Shown here piece after piece: positions 1 to 31,670 of a stretch of 64,000 bases of DNA. The position numbers and the translations under genes are program-made. The stretch comes from Bolinopsis microptera (Eukaryota; Ctenophora; Tentaculata; Lobata; Bolinopsidae): positions 13,125,182 to 13,189,181 of the forward strand of contig NC_087074.1 of NCBI RefSeq assembly GCF_026151205.1, given 5' to 3'. A model generated the notes under the pieces. It did no database searches. It was given only the letters and a program-made list of their open reading frames with translations, and was not told the DNA's origin. Every line of letters starts with the position of its first letter. Positions within the stretch are counted from its first letter, which is position 1.

Positions 1-2238
1 CCACAATAATATGTAAAGTTCCACAGAAATCCACCAGATGGAATTTGGGCTAGGAGTATTTGGACTAAGAGTACATACATCTATCTAAAATTGTATACAT
101 GATTTTTGTATCACTATTATTTAACCAGTTCTTATTATAATGCATAATATAATGCCTTCTCGAACACGCATGTACTCAGTACTGTATATTGGATACCAAA
201 ATTCCCTCTAGTTCAGAATAACCAGATAACTATTAAGTAGACATATCCACGATAAACGTCACATAATGGGTTTTCGCTTTTGCATGCTACACGGCTATTT
301 CATTCAATAAGTCAAGCATGAAAAATGGTATGAAATGGCAGACACGGACATCTTTAGGGCACTCGTTCGCTTTAAACTGTGGTCACGTGCTCTCTTCCAT
401 GTCTCTATCACTCATTAAATGAACAATTATATGAACATATTCATTATTCAAGTTGTCCTTTACCGGACACAGATGGCATTCCATGATCTACTGCTTAGCA
501 AATAGCAGTAACATTTTGTAAGAAATACTCCGCTAACATACATTATTCTGAGGAGAAAAATGACTGTCCAGTTTCGAGAATAACAAGCTTTTTAATTAGT
601 TTAATAGTACACTAAGTAGTTTATAATGTTTATATATAACATCGTTACTACATACTAAGTTACTATTACACCACACATACATATTGCCTAAAATAAATGC
701 TCCTCTATTTCGTTACACTGGATCATGACAAGTACTGTATATATCCAGCCATTTCATAAGCTAGCTCACCTTAATAACTTAATGTGTCATCAATGGCTGC
801 CTTGACAACACCACCTAGGTGCTGTATAGTGTATACAATATGTAGTAAGTCTATCAGACAAATACGGGACACCTGTGCAGTGCGCGTGCATCGCCTCCGA
901 TATAGTAGTATAGAACACATGGTGAACATTTTACACTGGTGCAGCTATCCCTGTTATTTTATTCATTGAAAACTCTGAGATGAGGCGGCTGTAATCAGGT
1001 TTTAATTAGAGGGAAATGTGAAACTGATAGTGTAATAGTTCACATAGAATCGTACTGTAAAATACACTGTGAACAGTATTCTAAGAATCTAAATTTTGTG
1101 GTGCGTGTGTCTGTACGTGGCTGGTATGCAGATTTTACTGGTATGCAGATTTTACTGGTTTACTGCTTATCTTCAGGACTAAGAATGTTGGATAATTTCT
1201 TTACTTGCAATTGAGAGGTCGACCAATTGCTGTAATAAATGATCATGTCTAAGTTAATTTATCGTGGAAGTCCAATGAATCACCGGTAAATTTACCCAAT
1301 TTCCTTATTAAAGTCTGCATCAATAAACTAAACGGTTACTTGTTATAAATGACTCCAAGTTAACTTCAGGTCAGCTTAATCCCCAAACTTGTTGGAGAAC
1401 TTTTTAGAGAACTTAACTCTTTAATATAAGTTAATATAATTTAATATCCAAGACTCAGGACCCCCTTTCTGTTATTCATATTATTGTCTTACGGAAAAGG
1501 GCTGGCCTTTAACAGCTAAACGTTCAAAAGGGGTACACATATAACTCATTAAATCTATTTATAGGCCTCCATTTAAAAAGATATTATATATGATAATGGC
1601 ATTTAAACAAAAGCGCCCTAACATCTTTAACTTAAAACCTTCTATAGAGTAACTTATCATTCGTCTAAATAATAAATATATTACACTACACGGGGGAGGC
1701 CGGTGGGTTGGATAACAACCTTAACAGTCTTAACTGAGACCAGTTCATTACTATATATACTAGTTACTACACTCCCATGTGTTTTTCATTAAGGGTATTA
1801 ATATTATATTTGCGTTGGACTGGCTGACCATCCATCACATGATGGTATCCAGTATCCACACTACTATTATATTACATATCTTAGAATATTTCTGTTATTA
1901 CTTATAATGATACTACAGAGAACCTACTGATAATAGTGATACGTTACTTCACGGTAATGAGTGATGATAACGTGCATTACAAACCAAGCTCGTAACAATA
2001 GTCACGTGTGACCGTGGCCAGATATATTTGATGAGATTCAATGTATGCGGTATGTCTAGTATATATATTTCTCCCAGGTTATTGGACTGTAATATCATTA
2101 TACGTGACCTTTTAATGCATATAAAGTTCAATAAAAGATCGATATTATAGCCGTTGTCGATGTATGTATTACAACACAAATCCTTCATTTAAATTATCCA
2201 TAACCGTCCTTAATTCGACAGATCCTGCAATTCTGCAG
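1..2238. other. No gene recognised; AT-rich non-coding DNA
   Basis: No reading frame here looks like a protein I know. If the SERCA gene continues leftward, this is probably part of the intron that follows its last visible exon. A 17-bp direct repeat (TGGTATGCAGATTTTAC) sits near 1,121-1,156. I searched this stretch on the minus strand for the expected next SERCA exon and did not find it. Confidence 0.5.
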
Positions 2239-2522
2239 ACCGAGCTGGAATTCTCCTATTTCGGAATGCGACAAATTTCTGTAAGTTATGAAGACTTGCA
2301 CGGTTAATGCTTTTATCCGGGAATTAAAAGTATTAAATATGTGACGGATGATTGTAATATTTGCAGGATGAAGCGGACTCCTGGTACTGGTACAACAAGC
2401 CGCCGGGACACGTGAAGTGGATAGGACTGGCTACACGAGGCAGGATATATTCATTAACATTACCGAAGATTTACGAGATTATTTGCCTTAACCAAGCTCC
2501 AGGGCAAACCTGGATCATTTAA
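2239..2522 (+). CDS. Possible two-exon 3' end of an unrecognised plus-strand gene
   Basis: A 42-base stretch at 2,239-2,280 is bounded by a good acceptor (TTCTGCAG) and a strong donor (GTAAGTTATG). It is in phase with a second stretch at 2,367-2,522 that follows TTTGCAG and stays open for 51 codons to a TAA. The joined peptide begins TELEFSYFGMRQIS and then DEADSWYWYNKPPG, and is rich in aromatic residues. I do not recognise it. No upstream exon was found, and the frame could be chance. It would lie antisense inside or just beyond a SERCA intron. Confidence 0.2.
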
Positions 2523-2709
2523 TTAACCGATTATTAAATTACACGCCTTCATTAGACAATTAGCCTGCAGAGAGTTTTGAGATGGAAGGTTAGTGGAAAT
2601 GGTTTAGGGAAAGAGGACATGTCAGGTCGCGTCTGGCTCGACAGTAGATCGAACTACGTGATGTAGTGGACAGTATGATAGCTCTGAAGGTACAGGGCTG
2701 TACACTGTA

Positions 2710-2781
2710 TAGGCATCCCTCCCTCTGTCTCTCTCTGTCTCTCCCTTTCTTTCTCTCTCTCTCTCTCTATCTCTCTCTCTC
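2710..2781. repeat. CT-rich microsatellite
   Basis: A run of CT dinucleotides with TTTC/CCCT interruptions, followed near 2,865 by a short GA run. It lies just downstream, in gene direction, of the last visible SERCA exon. Confidence 0.9.
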
Positions 2782-2938
2782 AGCTCTACAGCCTACCTCT
2801 GCAGAGCCTGAGTCTAGTCTACTGCAGTTGCAAAATACTTAATTGTTAAGAAGAAACGCGCGAGAGAGAGAGAGAGAGCTAATGAAAAGAAAATGTACAG
2901 GAGTTCTAACTAGCTCAACAAATTATTAAACATCTTAC

Positions 2939-25097
<22,159 letters not shown>

Positions 25098-25950
25098 GAT
25101 ATCAAATACTCCTTCGTGCGCCCTTTGTGAGGTAGACTTGCTAGATAGCTATATCTGAACATGTCAATCGTCAGGAATAATTATTGGATTTCACCAAAGT
25201 CACACTATCTAAATAAAATAATTGAAAACCGTTACATTATTTACACGTCCAGATATTATATATACTGATTACAATTTCAGATATCATTTGACACATAAGC
25301 AGTCACTGCACTGTATACTCCTTAAAGTCTTACACATACAGGATTATTAGTTTGGACCAGATGTACCTGCATTATGCATCTTGAAGCAGTAGTATGTTTC
25401 ATAAGTTTAAATTGGCCTTTATGATAATGCATTTCTAAGTCAGACAAAATATGATCATATTTTTTCACACAGTAAACAACAGTTTTTTATGAAACACAGT
25501 AAGAAATAACAGATAAATATTTGTCAAAAATAAGAAATTACAAACACTGAAATATCAAACGCTATTGTTATAAAATTCATACATTACGCAGAAAATGAAC
25601 AATTATTTATTTATCATCTTTAAAAACTTTTAAGATTTACACAGTAAATACACAATACATGTAACATAAAATCTAAATTAAATTTCGTAATGTTTTATAA
25701 ATTTATCCTTGCAAGAGAATTACAAATTCATCAAGCTTAGATGAACATTATGAAGGAGTATAACTAAACAAAGGGATCTTTCAATAAAAAATGATATGAA
25801 AAAAGAATCGAGATAATAAGTTAGAAGTTTTAAAACAAATTTCCTTTTAAGGTATCAAATTAGTCATAACTGTCTTTTTCCTATCTAACGAGTAACGTGT
25901 TACAACATGGAGACAATTGAACTTTTGAAGAGTTTTGGGAATCTAAAACA
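25098..25950. promoter_or_regulatory. SERCA-NAXD intergenic region; probable SERCA 5' flank and NAXD 3' flank
   Basis: This is about 850 bp of AT-rich DNA between two minus-strand genes. It should contain the SERCA promoter or a non-coding first exon and the NAXD poly(A) site. A minus-strand AATAAA (plus-strand TTTATT) occurs near 25,607. No TATA box could be assigned with confidence. Confidence 0.4.
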
Positions 25951-26871
25951 TTACCCCCGGCCAAAAACATCAGAAAAAGCTTTATTGAGATGTTCAACCA
26001 TGTCTGATGTTATCATTGACCTTCCTCTGCTTAGCTTGTCCGATTTAACATGGTGGAATCCTTCATAATTGGATCGTTTAACAACAGCACATGCAGCATA
26101 AGCAGCAACATTTTGATATGGAATGTAACATGGCAGTGAATCTTTAGAATCTTTTGCCCAGTGAGCAAATAATCCAAGAGCACCTGACAGAAGATCACCT
26201 TGCCCTCCTACTCTTCTATTAGAGCCTTCCACATCACACTCAACAGTAATTCCATTAGTAGATATCTTGTCAACTTTACCTTTACATACGATAGTACATT
26301 CTAATACCTTGGAGAGTGTTGATATATCCGAAGGCATTAGAATAGGCTTCTGCGGCTGCTCACTGTTCATAGCATGAAACAGTCTAGAGAATTCTGCTAT
26401 ATTGGGAGTAAGGATAGCATCTTTGTAGCCCTTAATCAAGTGAGGCTGCTCAGTGATCAGATGAAGACCATCAGCGTCAATAATAACTGGAATATTTTGT
26501 TCTTTTATTATTTCAATCCACTTGGAAACAATATCTTTGGTTTCCGGATCACGTCCAAGACCAGGGCCAATAACAACGCAGTGTAGACGTTTGATCCAAT
26601 TGCTGAACTGTGGAGCTTTTTCTTTACAAAGGATAGGCATGACCATTAGATCAGGGCAGTATGATTTGATGGGAATAGCTGCACTTGGGGTACACATGAT
26701 ATGCACCAAATCAGCACCAAGCCTCAGAGCTGCTATTCCAGCAAAGTAAGGGGCTCCAGTATATTCCTCACATCCGCCTACTATACCAATACGACCAGCT
26801 TGTCCTTTGTGCAAAGCTGGTGTCAAAGCTGGAACAATGAGTTTGCACAAGTCTTTGCATAGGTCTTTCAT
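25951..26871 (-). CDS. NAXD: ATP-dependent (S)-NAD(P)H-hydrate dehydratase
   Basis: This metabolite-repair enzyme uses ATP to dehydrate damaged NADHX/NADPHX back to NADH/NADPH, working with the NAXE epimerase. The 306-residue product is a ribokinase-like fold of the YjeF C-terminal type. Visible motifs are HKGQAGRIGIVGGCEEYTGA near the start, VVIGPGLGRD near residue 98, PVIIDADGLHL near 130, LTPNIAEFSRL near 153, and the catalytic and nucleotide-binding stretch RRVGGQGDLLSGALG near residue 221. Length and order match animal NAXD without its targeting peptide. The ATG at 26,871 is preceded by TTTTTAG|GGCAACGCC, a plausible acceptor, so an upstream non-coding or targeting exon may exist. The coding body is one exon, unlike its intron-rich neighbours. 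Confidence 0.96.
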   Translation of the reverse strand: MKDLCKDLCKLIVPALTPALHKGQAGRIGIVGGCEEYTGAPYFAGIAALRLGADLVHIMCTPSAAIPIKSYCPDLMVMPILCKEKAPQFSNWIKRLHCVVIGPGLGRDPETKDIVSKWIEIIKEQNIPVIIDADGLHLITEQPHLIKGYKDAILTPNIAEFSRLFHAMNSEQPQKPILMPSDISTLSKVLECTIVCKGKVDKISTNGITVECDVEGSNRRVGGQGDLLSGALGLFAHWAKDSKDSLPCYIPYQNVAAYAACAVVKRSNYEGFHHVKSDKLSRGRSMITSDMVEHLNKAFSDVFGRG

Positions 26872-27764
26872 GGCGTTGCCCTAAAAATGTAGCTATAAAT
26901 ACAAAATTACAATAAACATAGGCATATACAAAATGTTTGTTTGTCTAAATTTGCGTTTAATAGAAATTTGATCTTGCTAACAGAATAACCATCTAAAAGT
27001 GGGTTGCACAATTACATTGTTACAAAGGGGAGTTTTTCGAAACAAAGGGGATTTTTAAAAAATTTCTGTGAATAGAACTTTTACTGAGGCATATTTAAGA
27101 TTTTAAGGATAAATTGAATACAGCTACAGGGCATAATTTTTGGGGCTGCAACCAGAATCCCTGCTATATCCTGTCAACTAAAAATTGGCCAAAACAAAGG
27201 ATTTGCAAGTTATGTGGCAAATTCGAGATGCTGCGATGCTGCATGAATCATGTTCAATGAAGGCTGATGAAACTGAGGGATCTACAGGAGTGTAACCTGG
27301 TGTTTTTTTTGTAAGTTAACAGTACGCGCCAAGAGTATCCTACAAGATTCAAGATCTTTTTGCAGGTCCATTCCTTGTTTAAACCTCAATCATGGTTCTC
27401 CTCATAACTCGGCTGAACCACAGGATGGGGCTTACACATACTATATAATGAGAAAATACTTTTAATTTTGAAAAAGAAATTTAACCAAGGCATAGGCTTA
27501 CAACCAACTGGTGCATGAATTATGCATAAGTTGAACGGCTGCTTACTGAAGTACTTATGATTTGGGTATATACCAGTAAGATTTGGTGATTATGTATCAT
27601 GGGCACTGTCTAAATAACCCAAGACCAATATGTCTACTGTGAACTAAACGAAGTTATGCAGGTACTGCTGAATGAGGACTCCCCAATTTCTTAAAACTGA
27701 ATGAAAATGATATATAATAGTAACAATCATGTGAATGAATCAGGAGAAAGGATAATAAGGATGA
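26872..27764. other. NAXD upstream region, nothing recognised
   Basis: AT-rich DNA between the NAXD start and the LINE fragment. No exon for a mitochondrial leader could be picked out. It may include the NAXD promoter. Confidence 0.5.
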
Positions 27765-28412
27765 ATATAGGGATGGCAGATAACTGTGAGCACAGTTAAG
27801 AATCTTGGGATACATATGGACTCTGGGCTTACTATGAGCAACCATGTTGTTGAGTTGAAGAAGAAATGTTTCCTAACACTACGCAACCTCACTAAGATAC
27901 GGTTTCTGCTGACTACAAAACAGCTTAAGACAATTGTTAATAGCCTCGTTGTTTCCTGTTTGGACTACTGTAACGCCATGTTTTACGGCATCTCCAAGTA
28001 CCTCATACATCAACTACAGCTTATTCAAAATGCCTGTGCAAAAGCAGTAACTGGAAAATATAAATTTGATCACCTAGGCGATGATCTTGATAAATTGCAC
28101 TGGCTTAATATACCTAAAAGAGTGATTTTTAAAATATGTCTCCTATCTTTTAAGGCTATTAATGGAATAGCGCCACTGTACCTTCAAGATATGTTTAAGT
28201 ATGCTCACCATGGACACACTGTTAGGCTCATAGTCCCTTATCGTTCAACCAAGGGTTTTGGTGATCGTAGTTTTAGTGTGGTTGGTCCACGAGTTTTTAA
28301 TGCACTACCAGACTCAGTTAAACAATGTTATTCTGTTGAGGCGTTTAAGTCCGCACTGAAGACTTATTTGTTTACTTTATCTGACACTGAGGTAGCAAAA
28401 ATGTTTTATTAA
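27765..28412 (+). mobile_element. LINE (CR1/L2-like) 3' fragment: reverse transcriptase C-terminal region
   Basis: An open frame of over 200 codons reads VKNLGIHMDSGLTMSNHV, VSCLDYCNAMFYGISKYLI, LHWLNIPKRVIFKICLL, APLYLQDMFKYAHHG and FSVVGPRVFNALPDSVKQ. These are the standard post-catalytic segments of CR1/L2 reverse transcriptases. The YxDD palm and the endonuclease are absent, so the copy is 5'-truncated, as LINE insertions usually are. The stop is at 28,410-28,412 and the probable 3' tail runs to about 28,620. It is longer and more open than the other LINE remnants here, which suggests a younger insertion. Confidence 0.9.
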
Positions 28413-28667
28413 TAATTTTAACCCTCTCTTTGACTTATCTAAATTATATTAGCTTTTTGGAAGTTTTATGAACGAATTTATACATAGAACTTTATTTTGC
28501 TTTTGATATATAGTTTTAAAAGTATTTTTGTAAACTAGTTGTAGTGACACTGCTGAGTAAAAGTGTACGCTTAATAGTGGTGTTTTTAAATTTCAATTTT
28601 AATTAATTTAATTAATATACTAAAGAAATGAAGAAATGGGGGAGGGAGTGGTGTAATCCTAAAAATT

Positions 28668-28943
28668 TCAATTTAACAAGTAAACTCCATGTGCAAAACC
28701 AATACTGTGATGAAGTGTTTGCACTAAATGTTCCTCAACTGCCTTTAAAACATCATTAAAGACAAGAGTTGTAACTTGCACAATCTCATTCACAGATATA
28801 ACTGCAATATCTTCAACTCTATCCTTAGCTCTTTGGTCAAATATAAAAAGCATTCGGTGTAAGTAATACAATGTATAGTCGAATGACGAAGAAAGCGACA
28901 AATAAAAGTTATTAAGTAGTATTATTATTTTGATAAACCACAA
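28668..28943 (-). CDS. Unrecognised minus-strand exon or short gene
   Basis: The frame is open for about 91 codons to a TGA or equivalent at its low-coordinate end. An internal ATG gives MLFIFDQRAKDRVEDIAVIS followed by an amphipathic stretch with VTTLVFNDVLKAVEEHLVQ. Composition looks protein-like, but I cannot assign a family. A weak resemblance to the OSCP1 start (MLYILDQR) is too short to use. It could be a last exon of a minus-strand gene whose other exons lie to the right among the transposons, or part of an old mobile element. Confidence 0.3.
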   Translation of the reverse strand: MWFIKIIILLNNFYLSLSSSFDYTLYYLHRMLFIFDQRAKDRVEDIAVISVNEIVQVTTLVFNDVLKAVEEHLVQTLHHSIGFAHGVYLLN

Positions 28944-29229
28944 AACCGTGCGTAAGAATTGCGTCTCGATTTCGGTGCAACCAATATTGAATATTTACGG
29001 ATATCATTTAACAATTTTTGTAGGTTTATAACCAACAAGGCGCGCGCGAAGCTAAATTTAAATACAACACTTTGATACAAAATTAAAGTTAAACTTTTTG
29101 CTTTTGAAATTTAAGTCATGAAAATGGTTAAGTGATTTCACTTTCATGTTTTAATAAAAGTTACTGGACAGAACTTTACCGGGCACACCAGTCCCTGCGC
29201 GCGGCGCTCTTTTCAAGCTTCATGCGTCG

Positions 29230-29500
29230 CGACGTGATACAAATATTGCTCTAACCAGAGCCCTCTCGCTTGCAGTAGCGCGCGACCGCCGAAACAAGCG
29301 CGTGCCCCATTGTCTACCCCCTTTAGCGCTTTTACGATACAGGGGAACCCTGTACTCGTACGCGGCGCGGGTCATACTTGTCATACGTTTTATGACCCGC
29401 CGCGCACGAGTGCGCGGCTCCCCTGTATCGCGTCGAAACTCCACAGTGAAGCGACAGTGGGGGTCACCACGTGATACAATGTCATACAACGTATGACAAT
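29230..29500. repeat. GC-rich inverted repeat related to 44,540-44,880
   Basis: GATACAGGGGAACCCTGTAC..GCGGCGCGGGTCATAC (29,331-29,380) faces GTATGACCCGCCGCGCACGAGTGCGCGGCTCCCCTGTATC-like sequence (to 29,430), forming a strong hairpin. The same blocks occur again at 44,540-44,880 in a different order: TTGCTCTAAC..AGCCCTC.CGCTTGCAG, GATACAGGGG, GCGCACTCGTGCGCGG and GTCATACAACGTATGAC. This is a dispersed, rearranged foldback-type repeat. Predicted arginine-rich frames across it are repeat translations. Confidence 0.8.
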
Positions 29501-29517
29501 CATGTATTGAGAAAAGC

Positions 29518-29592
29518 TTACTGGGCCGCGCTCAGCCTGTCATTCCGCCGAATCTCTAATGAACATGATAGCCTGATGAGGTCCCCAGGTAA
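29518..29592 (+). mobile_element. Miniature DNA transposon, family M1, copy a
   Basis: A 75-bp element runs from TTACTGGGCCGCGCTCAGCC to GGTCCCCAGGTAA and is flanked by the 8-bp direct repeat AGAAAAGC (29,510-29,517 and 29,593-29,600). The ends form a short imperfect inverted repeat (TTACTGGG versus TTACCTGGGG). An 8-bp target duplication suits hAT-like mobilisation, but the parent transposase is not in this window. Confidence 0.88.
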
Positions 29593-29644
29593 AGAAAAGC
29601 GAACATAAACTAGCCTTAATAATTGACGGTGCCAATTCTTTGTC

Positions 29645-29852
29645 ACATGGGGACCTCAGGCTATTATGTTCATTAGAGATTCGGCGGAATGACAGGCTGA
29701 GCGCGGCCCAGTATTGACCATTGTTAATGATCTGGCCCGGCGCGCGCTACTTCGTAGCTAGTTCTTGCCATCGGGCCTAACATTTCGAGAAGAAAGCGGC
29801 GCGCGCTACTTCGAAGAAATTTAGACGAGTAACATCCGTCAAGGCCCAGTAA
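29645..29852 (-). mobile_element. M1 copy b with an M3 element inserted at its end
   Basis: An M1 copy in reverse orientation (GGGGACCTCAGGCTATTATG to GCGCGGCCCAGTA, up to 29,713) is interrupted one base before its terminus by a 129-bp M3 element (29,714-29,842). M3 starts TTGACCATTGTTAATGATC and ends ACATCCGTCAA. The 9-bp direct repeat GGCCCAGTA flanks M3 on both sides, at 29,705-29,713 and 29,843-29,851, and the last A of M1 follows. Together with M1 copy a, this makes a ~195-bp foldback (29,519-29,713). Confidence 0.85.
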
Positions 29853-29980
29853 GGTTTTGTGAACACTCTGTCCGGGTCCCTAACTTCAGTACAGCTCCTA
29901 ACTAGATAAAGAAATCATTTCAGTGAAGTGTTATTCTGTGGGAATAAGTTTAAGAAGTTAATTAAAGTATGTTAAATTGT

Positions 29981-30182
29981 TTGACCATTGTTAATGATCT
30001 GGCCCGGCGCGCGCTACTTCGTAGCTCGTGTTACCTGAGGACCCCAGGCTTATTATGTTCATTAACCGAATAAAGATTTGGCGGAATGACAGGCTGAGCG
30101 CGGCCCAGTAAAGCTCGTGCCGTTCGAGAAGAAAGCGGCGCGCGCTACTTCGAAGAAAATTAGACGAGTAACATCCGTCAAG
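29981..30182. mobile_element. M3 copy 2 with an M1 element inserted in it
   Basis: An M3 element (TTGACCATTGTTAATGATC to ATCCGTCAAG) is flanked by AAATTGT on both sides (29,974-29,980 and 30,183-30,189). It is split by an M1 copy in reverse orientation at 30,031-30,111, itself flanked by the perfect 8-bp duplication AGCTCGTG (30,023-30,030 and 30,112-30,119). M3 monomers contain two GGCGCGCGCTACTTCG blocks. Confidence 0.85.
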
Positions 30183-30297
30183 AAATTGTAAAATGTGAAT
30201 GTGACTTGTATTCTGTAATTGTAACTTGTAAGTGTATGTACTTAGTATAGTGGTCTGATCACTGATTACGTGATTCAACTTATATATTAGTAAAGAT

Positions 30298-30382
30298 TTA
30301 CTGGGCCGCGCTCAGCCTGTCATTCCGCCAAATCTTTATTCGGTTATGTTAATGAACATAATAGCCTGGGGTCCTCAGGTAA
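30298..30382 (+). mobile_element. Miniature DNA transposon M1, copy d
   Basis: From TTACTGGGCCGCGCTCAGCC to GGGGTCCTCAGGTAA. It carries the AATCTTTATTCGGTTATG variant also seen in the copy at 30,031-30,111. Flanking duplication is not clean (TAAAGAT on both sides with extra bases). Confidence 0.8.
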
Positions 30383-31670
30383 AGTAATATAAAGATAAGA
30401 TTTCGATTAGCCGTAAGCTGGTGCAGATAAAACATGGTTCGTATACTGTACAATTCTTAGTAGATTAATAATTTTGTCCAAATTTTCGATATAATATGTT
30501 TGTACTTTGTCGATTGTATTGGTGGCGATTACGTTATTCCCTCTTGAGGGAATGCTACGCATGTTGTTGGCTGTCAGACTTTGGACAAGAATATGTTCTC
30601 GCGCCGTACGTTTATAGTAAAGCATGTTGGTACAATTTGGTACAGAAAGTCAAACTCTTTACTTAGACTTTATGCTAGAAGTCGTTTACATATTACGTAA
30701 TCATCCGAGGGGAGGGAGTTTCCAAAATATGTGAACGACTGCTTGTACGTTTATAATAGTTAAATGCACACAGTTCTGTGAAACCTAAACTTCTAAAAGC
30801 TTTAAAAGTTTTTACTTAGAGTCAAAAATATGAATTGAACCTTAAATGCATATAAAAATTGCTAAAAACGTAATAAACGTATAAAAGTGGTAAAAACGTA
30901 GTAAACGTATAAAAAAGTATTATAAAAATTTCTGTACTTATTAAAAATATTAATACGTGGTACTTTTTTATTCATTAAGATCAAATTTTTCCCTTGGTCG
31001 GTAGCATTTAACAACTACACATGTTCATATTCAAACACCATAATTTAACCGGTGGTAACAGGCTGGCTGACAGTTTCATATCACTGGGAGCACTCTCCCG
31101 TCTCCGCCTTATTAGTCTTAAAAGTGCTGGGAATTCTGCCAGCTTTTAAGAAGTCTTGAACAAGGTAACAAAGTTCAGGTAACCAATTTTTCTTGATCAC
31201 GTGACAATTTAGAATAAATAAACGTGTGGGATGTTCGTCGGAAAAGTTCCAGAAACGCAGTCTTGACTCGGTTCGGTTCTTGGTCGTCGGTTCTTCTGAT
31301 GTTGTTCTTAATTGGCTTCTTTCGTTCTCAGTTGATTTGCAGTCATCTCCTGAAACGATTTTACATATCATTCAATTTGCAAAAGTAAGGGCTGCTCTCG
31401 AAAATCTCAAAATTCCAGCATCAAACTCCCATTTAGCTTTAAAAAGACACAAATAATTAAAGAATAATTCGACAATGAAGATTATTAGCATAAGCTATGA
31501 GCTATCTAGATTTTATAATTCTATGTAGATTGTAGAAACCAAACGATATTAGGAGAGGACAATATGTTCACTTCGGTCAAAGTCTTGAAATTTGTATTTC
31601 AAATGCATACTGCACTGTGTTTTAAAAGATTTCAATTGACCTTTATAAAACTTTAAGTACATGATATTGT
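30383..31670. other. No gene supported
   Basis: A short copy of the ATATTACGTAATC..GAGGGGAGGG repeat family (30,685-30,745) is present. A minus-strand frame at 31,081-31,371 follows a fair acceptor (TTTCAG|GAGATGAC) and reads STENERSQLRTTSEEPTTK. Its phase does not match the SWIM-gene exon upstream of it, so I do not call it a coding exon. Confidence 0.5.

Noticed and set aside
29220-29496. Arginine-rich frames on both strands
   Set aside because: They cover the GC-rich foldback repeat that recurs at 44.5-44.9 kb.
31081-31371. Minus-strand frame after a fair acceptor, possibly the next SWIM-gene exon
   Set aside because: Its phase does not match the upstream exon, which already ends in a stop at 31,671; composition is low-complexity.
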